This document shows positions 22,354-31,514 of a DNA stretch of 33,082 nt, in pieces. Source of the DNA: Actinomycetes bacterium (GTDB lineage Bacteria; Actinomycetota; Acidimicrobiia; Acidimicrobiales; JAMCQF01); the NCBI GenBank assembly GCA_021851885.1, contig JAJZBS010000020.1:1-33082 (forward strand), written 5' to 3'. Made by a program: the position numbers and the translations under genes. Within the stretch, counting starts at the first letter, position 1; every line of letters begins with the position of its first letter. The notes under the pieces are model-generated. The model worked only from the letters and a program-made list of their open reading frames with translations, was not told the origin of the DNA and searched no databases.

Positions 22354-23076
22354 TCAATGCTCGACCTCCATCGCCATACCGAAGTAGATGATGGTCAAGA
22401 GGGCGAAGATGAACGCCTGGATCACGGCGATAAAGATGTCGAAGAGCTTCCATATCGGGTTGGCCGGAGCCACCATGAACACGGGTAAGAGCGCGATCAA
22501 CGAAACCATCAGCCCGCCGGCGAACATGTTGCCGAAAAGCCGTAGCGCAAGGGTCACCGGCTTGGTGATCTCCTCGATGATGTTGATCGGGAGGAAGGGT
22601 TTGAACGGCTGCACGTAGTGCCGCAGGTACCCGCGCACACCACGAGCCCGGATCGAAGCGACGTGCACGAGGATGATGACGAACAGCGCCAGCGCGTAGG
22701 GGAGGTTGACGTCGCTCGTCGGTGCCGGCAGCAGGTCCTGGCGCGCACCGGTGGGGACGACCTCGACGAGGTTGGCGACGAGGATGAAGACGAACAGGGC
22801 GACGGCCAACGGGACGACACGAGCCCCGGCGGGGCCGATCGTCGAGTCGACCACCTCCTGGACCTGCTCGATGATGACCTCCCAGACGAGCTGGAGCTTG
22901 CCGGGCACGCCCGATGTCGCCTTGGCCCTGAGGGCGAAGCCGAGGCCGAGCACGACCGCCGTCGCTACAAGCGACGCTGCGATCGTGTCCACGTTCAGCG
23001 TGAGGCCGAACAGCTTGCGCGTGATGTGGTGGCCGACGTCGACGTTGAGGGCGAACAGAGGTGCCAAGTGGATCAC
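22354..23076 (-). CDS. atpB: F1Fo ATP synthase subunit a
   Basis: Stator subunit forming the proton half-channels beside the c ring. The product is 240 residues with about five to six hydrophobic segments. Seen: [14 protein letters not shown] (59-72), [12 protein letters not shown] (99-110), and the key helix [17 protein letters not shown] with essential Arg179, then [24 protein letters not shown] at 23076 overlaps the stop of the upstream subunit I gene by 4 bp (GTGA) and has a GAGGGG site. The long open frame further upstream is antisense-like Arg/Pro-rich sequence and is not used. Confidence 0.97.
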   Translation of the reverse strand: MIHLAPLFALNVDVGHHITRKLFGLTLNVDTIAASLVATAVVLGLGFALRAKATSGVPGKLQLVWEVIIEQVQEVVDSTIGPAGARVVPLAVALFVFILVANLVEVVPTGARQDLLPAPTSDVNLPYALALFVIILVHVASIRARGVRGYLRHYVQPFKPFLPINIIEEITKPVTLALRLFGNMFAGGLMVSLIALLPVFMVAPANPIWKLFDIFIAVIQAFIFALLTIIYFGMAMEVEH

Positions 23077-23474
23077 GAGAGTGCCCCTCGGCGGTAGACG
23101 GCCCAGGCGAGGTTGGCGAGGAAGGAGAACTGGAAGCAGATCAGCCCGACGAGCATTCCCACCCCCACCGGTGACGCCACGACGAGAAGCACGAGGGCGA
23201 CGGCTGTGATGAAGGCGAGCCGCAGCGCCGTGTTGGCGGCAAGCGGCTTGCGCGGTTTCGGGTGGTCGAGTGCAGCGACGCGGGTGACCGACGCACCGAT
23301 CATGCGCACGTTGAGGATCCCCGCAGCGAGCCCGACGCACAGCCCCAGGCCGGCAAATGGCTGCCCCACGAAGGCGAGGCCGACGAGGCCGACGAGGCCG
23401 ACGACGAGGACGACGAGCATCGTGCGGCGTAGAGCCCGGGCGAGATCGGTCCGGCCGACCAGCTCAGCGAGCAC
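23073..23474 (-). CDS. atpI: ATP synthase subunit I-like membrane protein
   Basis: The 133-residue product has four hydrophobic segments at about 19-37, 40-56, 85-103 and 105-125, with a basic loop HPKPRKP between the two pairs. Position immediately before atpB (4-bp overlap) and this topology fit AtpI/UncI, thought to help c-ring assembly or Mg2+ handling. Sequence conservation in this family is weak, so the call rests on context and topology. GTG at 23474 has an AGGGG site 7 nt upstream. Confidence 0.75.
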   Translation of the reverse strand: MLAELVGRTDLARALRRTMLVVLVVGLVGLVGLAFVGQPFAGLGLCVGLAAGILNVRMIGASVTRVAALDHPKPRKPLAANTALRLAFITAVALVLLVVASPVGVGMLVGLICFQFSFLANLAWAVYRRGALS

Positions 23475-23492
23475 GATGGTACCCCTTCGACG

Positions 23493-23702
23493 TTAGAAGA
23501 ACTTGCGGATCTGGGCGTAGACCGCACCGACGGCCATGACGACGCCCACTCCAAGCCCGGCAAGCGTACATGCCGGGGAGCTGTTGAGGACGTGATCGCC
23601 GTAGATACCGAGACCGGTGCCCGCAGCAACGCATCCGGCCGTCGTCGCGCCCATGGTGAGCAGCGTGGACAGGCCCGGCCCCCCGTTGGCCGCGCCTGGC
23701 AC
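23493..23702 (-). CDS. AtpZ/AtpI-type small membrane protein of the ATP synthase operon
   Basis: The 69-residue product has two hydrophobic helices: STLLTMGATTAGCVAAGTGLG (about 11-31) and AGLGVGVVMAVGAVYAQIRKFF (48-69). The GTGLGIYGDHVL turn between them and the aromatic/basic end match the F0F1-ATPase assembly family that often starts atp operons. The GTG at 23702 gives the shortest sensible product and follows an AGAGAAG site. The N-terminus is uncertain: two other upstream frames, one overlapping the wecA stop, look as good as starts (see findings). The gap to atpI is 18 bp. Confidence 0.7.
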   Translation of the reverse strand: MPGAANGGPGLSTLLTMGATTAGCVAAGTGLGIYGDHVLNSSPACTLAGLGVGVVMAVGAVYAQIRKFF

Positions 23703-23853
23703 CGCTTCTCTCCGACGCGCTATCCGGCGAGGCGGTGTCGATGGTCGCCGAGTCCATCGGCGCCTCGAAGGGGCACGGGGGCGGCGCGCGAAGCGCCGGG
23801 AGCGGAGGCCGCGACGGGATGAGCTAGGGCGCGGCGCGCAGAAGTCACGGCGC

Positions 23854-25065
23854 TCATCCTGGCACCTCCTCGTCGGCGACGGCAAAACGGCCCGATGCCG
23901 TGTCCTCCGGGGTGCCTCCCCCCTGGCCCGGCGCGTCTGTCGGGGTCGTCGCGTCACCTGCTTGCGCGGTGGGCTTCTGGCGGATGCCGGGATGGAACAG
24001 GGTGTAGAGGGCGACGCCCAAAGCGGCGACGCCAAAGGGGATGTAGGCGTTCGTCCGGGGATCGAACGTCGGGAACAGGACGAACCCGCACAGGATCGCG
24101 GTCCACGCCCACAGGATCACCACCGCGCGGCGGTGCCCGTGCCCGAGGCGCAGGAGACGGTGATGGAGGTGGTCGATGTCGGGGCGCGCAAGGCTCGATC
24201 TGCTGGCCGTCCGGCGGACGATGGCGAGCGCCGCGTCGAGGGCGGGAACCCCCAGGATGAAGAAGGGGAGGAACAGCGGGGCGAAGAAGAAGTAGGTCTG
24301 CCCGCTCACGTCCGTCGTCCTACCGCCGATCACCATCGTCGACACGGCCATGAGAAGCCCGATGAGGAGGGCTCCGGCGTCGCCCATGAAGATGCGCGCG
24401 GGATGGAAGTTGTGCGGGAGGAAACCGACGCACACGCCGCAGGTCACGGCCGCGATCAGGGGACCGATGTTGTCGGCGGGGAGCACGCCGAGGGTCTCCA
24501 GGCGCAATCCGTAGACGCACAGGGTGCCCGCGGCGATGGCAACGACGCCGGCGGCGAGACCGTCGAGACCGTCGATGAAGTTCACGGCGTTGGCAATGAC
24601 GATCACCCACAGCGCCGTCAGGAGCGGCGTCAGCTGCGGCGAGAGGATGACGAACCCCGCGAAGGGGATCTTGAAGTGGTACATCGTCACGCCGAGCAGG
24701 AACAGAGCGGCCGCTGCCAGCACCTGGCCGGCCATCTTGGCGGGAGCCGACATCTCCTTGATGTCGTCGTAAAGACCGACGCCGAAGATGACGGCGGCGG
24801 CAAGCACGATGCCAAGGGGCTCGGACGAGCGTTGGAAGATCCCGTCCAGGTTGTGGACCCGGGAGGCGGCCATCATCGCGACGAGGAAGGCGAGGAGCAT
24901 CGCTGCCCCACCGACGGTCGGGGTCGTGCGCGTGTGGACCCTGCGCTCGTCGGGTTCGTCGACGACGCCCGCTTTCTTGGCGAGGCGGGCGACGGGGAAG
25001 GTGAGCAGGTAGGTCGCGCCGGCGGCCAGCAGGAATAGGGCGCCGTAGACCTCGTAGTCGTTCAC
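23854..25065 (-). CDS. wecA: Undecaprenyl-phosphate GlcNAc-1-phosphate transferase family (WecA/TagO/MraY)
   Basis: Polytopic membrane enzyme that moves a sugar-1-phosphate from a UDP-sugar to polyprenyl phosphate, starting cell-wall glycan (in mycobacteria, arabinogalactan linker) synthesis. The product is 403 residues with about ten or eleven hydrophobic segments. Seen: [19 protein letters not shown] (35-53), the catalytic [10 protein letters not shown] (99-108), [12 protein letters not shown] (162-173), FMGDAGALL (226-234) and the [10 protein letters not shown] loop (299-308), which favours WecA/TagO over MraY. A charged, disordered C-terminal tail follows from about 360. GTG at 25065 overlaps the glyA stop by 4 bp. 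The same gene sits before the atp operon in other actinobacteria. Confidence 0.93.
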   Translation of the reverse strand: MNDYEVYGALFLLAAGATYLLTFPVARLAKKAGVVDEPDERRVHTRTTPTVGGAAMLLAFLVAMMAASRVHNLDGIFQRSSEPLGIVLAAAVIFGVGLYDDIKEMSAPAKMAGQVLAAAALFLLGVTMYHFKIPFAGFVILSPQLTPLLTALWVIVIANAVNFIDGLDGLAAGVVAIAAGTLCVYGLRLETLGVLPADNIGPLIAAVTCGVCVGFLPHNFHPARIFMGDAGALLIGLLMAVSTMVIGGRTTDVSGQTYFFFAPLFLPFFILGVPALDAALAIVRRTASRSSLARPDIDHLHHRLLRLGHGHRRAVVILWAWTAILCGFVLFPTFDPRTNAYIPFGVAALGVALYTLFHPGIRQKPTAQAGDATTPTDAPGQGGGTPEDTASGRFAVADEEVPG

Positions 25066-26405
25066 CCGCCCGTCCCGGCTCCTTTGCGCGAGCCGGCGAC
25101 CGGACCGACGGAGAGCGTCGCCGGGCTTGCGGCGGTGGCCGGGACGTCGTAGGGCGGGAACTTGGCGCACAGCGCCTGGACCTCCTCGCGCACCTCGGCC
25201 CGCACTCCCGCGTCGTCGGGCGCGCGCAGCGCGGTTCCGACAAGGCGGGCGATCGCGGTCATCTGGGCGGGTCCCATCCCGGCTGTCGTCTCGGCGGCCG
25301 TCCCCAGGCGGAGCCCCGAGGTGACGAAGGGGGACCGCGGATCGTCGGGGATCTGATTGCGGTTGCACGTGATCCCGGCCCGGTCGAGGACTTCCTGGGC
25401 GGACTGGCCGGTCAGGTCGGCATCGAAGGTACGCAGGTCGATGATGACCTGGTGGTTCTCCGTCCCGCCGGAGACAAGGCGGAACCCTTCGCCCGCCAGA
25501 CCCTCGGCGAGCACACGTGCGTTGGCCACGACGTCGGCGGCGTAGGTGCGAAAGGCCGGCTGGGCCGCCTCGGCGAAGGCCACGGCCTTGGCGGCGATGA
25601 CGTGCTCGAGGGGGCCTCCCTGCAGGCCGGGGAACACCGCCGCGTCGACCGCCTTGGCGAGATCGGCTCGGCACACGATGGCCCCGCCCCGCGGCCCCCG
25701 GAGAGTCTTGTGGGTCGTGAAGGTCACGACGTCGGCGATGCCGACCGGGCTCGGGTGGGCGCCGCCGGCGATGAGCCCGGCGGGGTGGGCGGCGTCGAAC
25801 ATGAACAAGGCGCCCACCTCGTCGGCGATCTGGCGGAACGGCGCCGGGTCGATGATGCGTGCATACGACGTCGTCCCCGCGACGATCAGCTTCGGGCGTT
25901 CGCGGCGGGCGATGTCTGCAACCTGGTCGAGGTCGATGCGCTCCCCGGTCCCGTCGGCAGCCGCCGGGGTCACCCCGTAGGCGACGAAGCGGTACGTCTT
26001 GCCCGTGATCGACACCGGGGAGCCGTGGCTCAAGTGCCCCCCCTGGTCGAGGCGCATCGCGAGCACGGTGTCGCCCGGATCGAGCAGCGCCATGTAGACG
26101 GCGAGATTGGCGTTGGCCCCCGCGTGCGGCTGGACGTTGGCATGTTCGGCGCCGAAAAGGCTGCACGCCCGCTGCCGTGCGAGGTTCTCGACGGCGTCGA
26201 CGATGGCGTTGCCACCGTAGTAACGCCGTCCCGGGTATCCCTCGGCGTACTTGTTCGTGAGCACCGACGCCGTCGCGTACAGCACGGCAGGCGAGGTGAA
26301 GTTCTCCGACGCGATCAGCTGAAGGGTGGTCTGTTGGCGGTCCAGCTCCTCGGCGAGCAGGCGCGCGACCTCGGGGTCGCCGGCGAGGGGGTCGGGTGCA
26401 GTCAT
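25062..26405 (-). CDS. glyA: Serine hydroxymethyltransferase GlyA
   Basis: PLP enzyme converting serine and tetrahydrofolate to glycine and methylene-tetrahydrofolate. The product is 447 residues. Seen: [13 protein letters not shown] (30-42), [15 protein letters not shown] (51-65), [10 protein letters not shown] (91-100), [25 protein letters not shown] with Asp204 and His207, and the Schiff-base [14 protein letters not shown] with Lys233. The usual DMAH is DAAHP here, a mild departure. ATG at 26405 overlaps the rpiB stop by 4 bp (ATGA), and the glyA stop overlaps the wecA start by 4 bp. A low-complexity C-terminal tail follows about residue 425. Confidence 0.96.
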   Translation of the reverse strand: MTAPDPLAGDPEVARLLAEELDRQQTTLQLIASENFTSPAVLYATASVLTNKYAEGYPGRRYYGGNAIVDAVENLARQRACSLFGAEHANVQPHAGANANLAVYMALLDPGDTVLAMRLDQGGHLSHGSPVSITGKTYRFVAYGVTPAAADGTGERIDLDQVADIARRERPKLIVAGTTSYARIIDPAPFRQIADEVGALFMFDAAHPAGLIAGGAHPSPVGIADVVTFTTHKTLRGPRGGAIVCRADLAKAVDAAVFPGLQGGPLEHVIAAKAVAFAEAAQPAFRTYAADVVANARVLAEGLAGEGFRLVSGGTENHQVIIDLRTFDADLTGQSAQEVLDRAGITCNRNQIPDDPRSPFVTSGLRLGTAAETTAGMGPAQMTAIARLVGTALRAPDDAGVRAEVREEVQALCAKFPPYDVPATAASPATLSVGPVAGSRKGAGTGG

Positions 26406-26866
26406 TCTTCGGAAGCCTCCGTAGCCGGGCTCCGCTCGAGGCGGGCGATCTTCTCTATCCGGGGCGTGTGGCGGCCACCGGCGAACGAGGCTGCAAGGAA
26501 GGCGTCGACGGCGTCGGTGGCGACTTGCGCACCGACGATGCGAGCTCCCATGCAGACGACGTTGGCGTCGTTGTGCTCTCGGGCGAGACGCGCCGATGTC
26601 ACGTCGTGCACGACGGCGGCCCGGACCCCGGCGATCTTGTTGGCGGCGATGGCGATGCCGATGCCGGTGCCACAGGAGCAGACGCCGACATCGACCTTTC
26701 CGGCGGCGACCGCCCTGCCGGCCGCTGCGCCGAAGTCGGGATAGTCGACCGGCTCCGCCCCGTGGGTGCCGAGGTCGGTGACGTCGTGGCCCGCCGCACG
26801 CAGGTGCTCGGCGAGGAGCAGCTTGAGGGGGTAGCCGGCGTGGTCGGAGGCGACTGCGACGCGCAC
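26402..26866 (-). CDS. rpiB: Ribose-5-phosphate isomerase B
   Basis: Interconverts ribulose-5-phosphate and ribose-5-phosphate in the pentose phosphate pathway. The product is 154 residues, normal for RpiB/LacAB. Seen: SDHAGYPLK (7-15), DYPDFG (41-46), the catalytic cysteine in [15 protein letters not shown] (Cys65), and [12 protein letters not shown] (96-107). GTG at 26866 is preceded at 6 nt by TACACT, so it is probably leaderless and heads the transcript through glyA, wecA and possibly the atp genes. GGGG in the 6-nt spacer is too close for a normal ribosome site. Confidence 0.95.
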   Translation of the reverse strand: MRVAVASDHAGYPLKLLLAEHLRAAGHDVTDLGTHGAEPVDYPDFGAAAGRAVAAGKVDVGVCSCGTGIGIAIAANKIAGVRAAVVHDVTSARLAREHNDANVVCMGARIVGAQVATDAVDAFLAASFAGGRHTPRIEKIARLERSPATEASEE

Positions 26867-26872
26867 GCCCCG

Positions 26873-26878
26873 AGTGTA
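26873..26878 (-). promoter_or_regulatory. Candidate -10 box of leaderless rpiB promoter
   Basis: Minus-strand TACACT, then CGGGGC (6 nt), then GTG. The 76-bp divergent region also carries a plus-strand TACGTT at 26898-26903 that could serve the thiolase-like gene, which instead has a normal leader with GGGAGG. Confidence 0.5.
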
Positions 26879-26897
26879 CCGGTGCGTTTCACCCCAC

Positions 26898-26903
26898 TAC
26901 GTT
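26898..26903 (+). promoter_or_regulatory. Weak candidate -10 box for the thiolase-like gene
   Basis: TACGTT lies about 40 bp before the GTG at 26943, with TGTACC 17 bp upstream as a poor -35. The hexamer match is weak. Confidence 0.25.
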
Positions 26904-26942
26904 TGCCTCGCGACGGGGCAGACGAGCGCAGTGGGAGGTGCG

Positions 26943-28529
26943 GTGCCGACGGACCCGCGAACGCCGGTGATCGTCGGCGTCGCCCAGCTCACACGCCGGC
27001 CGGAGCCGGAGCGCGACCTCGCCAGGGCAGACGAGCCCACCGAGCTCATCGCCCAGGCCCTCGACGCGGCCGCAGCCGACGCCTACGGAGGGTCGTCTGG
27101 AGGCAGGGACCTGCTTGAAAGCGCCCAGAGCCTGCGCGTCGTCGCTCCCTTGAGCTGGAAGTACCCGGACCCGGCCGCACTTGTCGCACGCCGGCTGGGG
27201 ATCTCTCCGGCCGAGCACGGCCTGACCGTCATAGGCGGCAACGGGCCGCAGGTCGTCATCGACGCTACGGCCAGCGCCATCAAGCGCGGCGACCTCGACG
27301 TCGCTCTCATCGCCGGCGCCGAGGCGATGTACACGCGCGTGTCGGCCACACGGCGCTCGGTCTGGCTGGCCTGGACCCGCCAGGACGAGGCGACCCCGCC
27401 ACCGGTCATGTTCGGGACGGACCGGACGCCGGTGACTGAGGCCGAACGGGCGTGTGGCCTGGATCGCCCGGTGCACGTCTACCCCCTGATCGAGACCGCC
27501 CTGCGCATCGCCAGAAGAGAGGGGGTCGCCGAGCACGGGGAGAGGATCGCCCGGCTGTGGGCCCGTTTTGCCGATGTCGCGGCGGCGAACCCGCATGCGT
27601 GGTCGACCGGCCCGCTCACGGCGGCCGCCATCGCCGCGCCGGGGCCCGGCAATCGCATGGTCGCCTTGCCCTACACGAAGCACATGTGCGCCAACATGCA
27701 GGTCGACCAAGGCGCCGCCCTCGTCGTCTGCTCCGTCGAGGCGGCCCGGGCCGCCGGGCTCCCCGAAGACCGCTGGGTCTTCCCTCTCGCCGGTGCCGAG
27801 GCGCACGACGAGTGGCTCCTCTCGCACAGGCCCGACCTGTGCTCGTCACCGGCCCTGTACGTCGCGGCGCGCGCCTGCCTGGCCGCCGCGGGCCTCGCCC
27901 TCGACGACGTCGAGGTCGTCGACCTCTACTCGTGTTTCCCGAGCGCCGTCCAGGTCGCAGCGGCGGAGATCGGCCTTCCCTTGGACGACGGTGCGCGACC
28001 CCTCACCGTGACGGGCGGCCTCGGGTTCGCGGGTGGCCCGGGCAACAACTACGTCACCCACGCGGTCGCGAGCGTCGTCGCCGCCCTGCGCCGACGCCCC
28101 GGTGCCGTCGGGATGGTGACCGGTCTCGGGTGGTACCTCACCAAGCACGCTGTCGGCCTCTACGGCACCAACCCGCCTTCCGGGGGCTTCCGGCGAATGG
28201 ACTGCCAGGCCGCGGCCGACGCGGAGACGGCGGTACGGCCGTGGTCGGAGGCGGCCCACACCGGCGCGCCCTTGCGCGGGCTGCGCCGTGCCGCCGGCGG
28301 TGCGTCGGGTCCCGCAACGATCGAGGCCTACACGGTCGTCTTCCGGCGTGACGGCACACCGGAGAAGGCCATCGTCGCCTGCCTCCTCCCCGACGGGACG
28401 CGGACATGGGTGAACATCGACGCGACGGCCGGCCAAGGCGCCGCCGACGACCTCGCCCGCATGGCGCGCGAGCCCGTCGAGGAAGCGGGGATCACCCTGG
28501 AGGCGACCGGCTCGGCGTCGCTGCGCTGA
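26943..28529 (+). CDS. Thiolase-like protein type 1 (acetyl-CoA acetyltransferase family)
   Basis: The 528-residue product has the thiolase fold in two halves plus an extra C-terminal domain, as in the actinobacterial type-1 thiolase-like proteins. Seen: TPVIVGVAQLTRRP (7-20), VIGGNGPQVVIDATASAIKRGDLDVALIAGAEA in parts from residue 96 to 128, YTKHMCANMQVDQGAALVVCS, VVDLYSCFPSAVQVAA in place of the NEAFA block, GGLGFAGGPGNNYVTHAV, and from about 430 a domain ending in TYVV-like strands (IEAYTVVFRRDGTPEKAIVAC). The nucleophilic cysteine expected in the NxxCASG region is missing; GGNGPQ occupies that place. Thiolytic activity is therefore doubtful and a CoA-ligand binding or lipid role is only inference. 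GTG at 26943 has a GGGAGG site; GTG at 26931 is an alternative. Confidence 0.85.
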   Translation: MPTDPRTPVIVGVAQLTRRPEPERDLARADEPTELIAQALDAAAADAYGGSSGGRDLLESAQSLRVVAPLSWKYPDPAALVARRLGISPAEHGLTVIGGNGPQVVIDATASAIKRGDLDVALIAGAEAMYTRVSATRRSVWLAWTRQDEATPPPVMFGTDRTPVTEAERACGLDRPVHVYPLIETALRIARREGVAEHGERIARLWARFADVAAANPHAWSTGPLTAAAIAAPGPGNRMVALPYTKHMCANMQVDQGAALVVCSVEAARAAGLPEDRWVFPLAGAEAHDEWLLSHRPDLCSSPALYVAARACLAAAGLALDDVEVVDLYSCFPSAVQVAAAEIGLPLDDGARPLTVTGGLGFAGGPGNNYVTHAVASVVAALRRRPGAVGMVTGLGWYLTKHAVGLYGTNPPSGGFRRMDCQAAADAETAVRPWSEAAHTGAPLRGLRRAAGGASGPATIEAYTVVFRRDGTPEKAIVACLLPDGTRTWVNIDATAGQGAADDLARMAREPVEEAGITLEATGSASLR

Positions 28530-28543
28530 GCCGCCGGCTCAGC
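28525..28543. terminator. Stem-loop covering both convergent stop codons
   Basis: GCTGAGCC (28525-28532) and GGCTCAGC (28536-28543) form a perfect 8-bp stem with a 3-nt loop. The stem contains the TGA of the thiolase-like gene (28527-28529) and the TGA of tsaC (28541-28539 on the minus strand). No T-tract is present. Confidence 0.55.
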
Positions 28544-29162
28544 CGAGGGCTTCGACCACCGCCGAGAAGGGGACGGACCCCTCGCGCAGGCATGTCGGTG
28601 GCGACGGGCGGCAGTCGACAACCGTCGAAGACCTACCCGTGCATATGCCGCCGTCGACGACGACGGCAACGCCCGTGCCCAGGACCTCCGCGATCTCGGC
28701 GGCACCGGCGAGCGGAGGGCCCCCGTGGCGGTTGGCGCTCGAGGCCGCGAGCGGCCCGAATGACGCGCACAGACCGAGGGCGAAAGGATGGTCGGGGCAG
28801 CGCATCCCGATGCTCGTTCCGTCCCCTCCCAGATCCAGGGCGACGCCGGGGGCCCGATCGACGACGATCGTCAACGCACCCGGCCAGAACCGCTCGGCGA
28901 GCCGCCTCGCCGGCTCGGGCAGCCCGCCGGCAAGAGCGTCCGCCTCCCCCGGGCTACGGACGAGGAGCTGCAGGTCCTGGCTCGCCGAACGGCCCTTGGC
29001 GGCGGCAAGTGCCGCGACGGCGCTGCGCCGGCCGGGATCGGCGACGAGCCCGTAGACGGTGTCTGTGGGCACGGCGACGACGAGCCCCGAGCCCAAGGCG
29101 TCGAGGACGAGCGTGACCGCCGATGGAGACGATGCCGGCACGACGAGCGCCCGCCGCCTCAC
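28539..29162 (-). CDS. tsaC: Threonylcarbamoyl-AMP synthase TsaC/Sua5
   Basis: Makes threonylcarbamoyl-AMP from Thr, bicarbonate and ATP for the t6A-37 modification of tRNAs that read ANN codons. The product is 207 residues, the short TsaC/YrdC-domain form without a Sua5 C-terminal domain. Seen: VAVPTDTVYGLV (29-40), AAKGRSASQDLQLLV (54-68), ERFWPGALTIVV, GGDGTSIGMRCPDH, and the SSANRHGGPP segment near 141-150. GTG at 29162 overlaps the prmC stop by 4 bp (GTGA). It ends the rho-rpmE-prfA-prmC-tsaC group and converges on the thiolase-like gene with 9 bp between stops. Confidence 0.93.
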   Translation of the reverse strand: MRRRALVVPASSPSAVTLVLDALGSGLVVAVPTDTVYGLVADPGRRSAVAALAAAKGRSASQDLQLLVRSPGEADALAGGLPEPARRLAERFWPGALTIVVDRAPGVALDLGGDGTSIGMRCPDHPFALGLCASFGPLAASSANRHGGPPLAGAAEIAEVLGTGVAVVVDGGICTGRSSTVVDCRPSPPTCLREGSVPFSAVVEALG

Positions 29163-30069
29163 GGCACCGGTCGATCCGCTGCGATGAGGATCCGCTCCCT
29201 TTGAGCCAGGTCCAAGCGCACCTGAGCGTGGGCGAAGCCGTGGGCGCGGGCCATCGCGACGGCGGCGCCGGCCTGGCTCGGGGCGATCTCGACGACGATG
29301 CCCCCACCCGGGGCAAGCCAGTCACCTGCGCCCGCGACGACCACCTCGATCGCCTCGAGGCCGGACGGCCCGGGGACGAGAGCGGTCCGCGGCTCGTGGT
29401 CACGAACCTCGCTTGCGAGGCCTTCCCACTCGCCTTCGGTGACGTACGGAGGGTTGCTCACCACGAGTGCCACCCGGCCCTGCAGCGCGCGGGGAAGAGC
29501 TGCGTACCACGACCCGGATTGCAGGTGGACACGCCGCGTCACCGCTGACGGCATGCCGCAGAGATTGGCGGAGGCCACCTGGAGGGCGTCGTCGGAGACG
29601 TCGGTGGCCCAGACCTCGCAGGCGGGCGCCTCCTCGGCGACGGCGAGAGCGATGGCCCCGGATCCCGTCCCGAGGTCGGCGACGATCGGGCCCGGGCCTC
29701 CCCCGGGATCCACGTGGCTGCCACCCGCCCCTAGGACCTCCAGAGCCACGTCGACAACCTGCTCGGTCTCGAATCGGGGAATGAGGACCCGGTTGTCGAG
29801 ATACAGGTCCAGCCCGCGGAAGGCCCATCCTCCGACGACGTACTGGAGCGGCGCGCCGGCCGCACGGCGCTCCACCATGCGCTCCACCGCCGTTGCGGCC
29901 GCGCGCGGCGCACCCTCGTCGAGGGCGGCGATGAGGGCCGGGCCGTCGAGGCCCGCCGCACGCTCCACGATATGGCGCGCATCGGAGGGCGATGAGAGGA
30001 GTGCCGCCGCTCCCGTCAGGATGCTGCGCCAGGTCGCCGCTTCCGTGGCCGCTGCGCCCGCCTCGGGGC

Positions 30070-30073
<4 letters not shown>
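29159..30073 (-). CDS. prmC: Peptide chain release factor N5-glutamine methyltransferase PrmC
   Basis: Methylates the Gln of the GGQ motif in release factors, using S-adenosylmethionine. The product is 304 residues. Seen: an N-terminal helical domain ending in GAPLQYVVGGWAFRGL (73-88), IPRFETEQVVD (98-108), the SAM-binding DLGTGSGAIAL (133-143), and the catalytic NPPY (207-210). ATG at 30073 overlaps the prfA stop by 4 bp (ATGA). Its substrate RF1 is made by the gene just before it, a common and functionally sensible pairing. All key motifs look intact. Confidence 0.95.
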
Positions 30074-31170
<1,097 letters not shown>

Positions 31171-31180
31171 CCTCGGTGGC

Positions 31181-31414
31181 TCAGGATGTGCCGGAGCGCG
31201 GGGAGCTGCGCTGGCCGCGCTGGCCGTAGCGGCGCTGGAACCGCTCGACCCTGCCCCCCGAGTCGACCAGCTTCTGCTTGCCGCTGTAGAAGGGATGGCA
31301 CTCGTTGCAGAGCTCGACGCGCAGGTCTGCCTTCGTCGAACGCGTCGTGAACATGTTCCCGCACGAGCAGTGCACGGTCGTGTCCATGTAGGAGGGGTGG
31401 ATGTCGGCCTTCAT
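31181..31414 (-). CDS. rpmE: 50S ribosomal protein L31, zinc-binding form
   Basis: Small ribosomal protein at the 50S-30S bridge. The product has 77 residues. Seen: MKADIHPSY at the start, the four zinc cysteines C16 and C18 (CSC) and C36 and C39 (CNEC), and [20 protein letters not shown], the family signature. The C-terminal tail of about 17 residues is Arg/Gln/Ser-rich. ATG at 31414 lacks a clear Shine-Dalgarno site but has a TAAGCT box 9 nt upstream, and two adjacent hairpins lie farther upstream in the rho-rpmE gap. Confidence 0.95.
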   Translation of the reverse strand: MKADIHPSYMDTTVHCSCGNMFTTRSTKADLRVELCNECHPFYSGKQKLVDSGGRVERFQRRYGQRGQRSSPRSGTS

Positions 31415-31423
31415 GACGCGTGC

Positions 31424-31429
31424 AGCTTA
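31424..31429 (-). promoter_or_regulatory. Candidate -10 box for rpmE
   Basis: Minus-strand TAAGCT, then 9 nt, then the rpmE ATG. It would give a leader of only a few nucleotides, so rpmE-prfA-prmC-tsaC could be transcribed separately from rho. Confidence 0.4.
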
Positions 31430-31437
31430 CCGCGCCA

Positions 31438-31473
31438 GGATGGGGTGCCATCCGGGACCCTGGGACGGGTCCC
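31438..31473. terminator. Two abutting hairpins between rho and rpmE
   Basis: GGATGG (31438-31443) pairs with CCATCC (31448-31453) around a 4-nt loop; directly adjoining, GGGACCC (31454-31460) pairs with GGGTCCC (31467-31473) around a 6-nt loop. They could terminate rho mRNA or regulate L31; no T-tract is seen. Confidence 0.45.
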
Positions 31474-31514
31474 CTGGCGGGCGCCCTTCCCGGTGACGTG
31501 CGGGACTGCGCAGG

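Noticed and set aside
23720-23857. A 45-codon gene overlapping the wecA stop
   Set aside because: The ATGA overlap is suggestive, but the Ala/Arg-rich product matches nothing and may be the misplaced N-terminus of the AtpZ-like protein.
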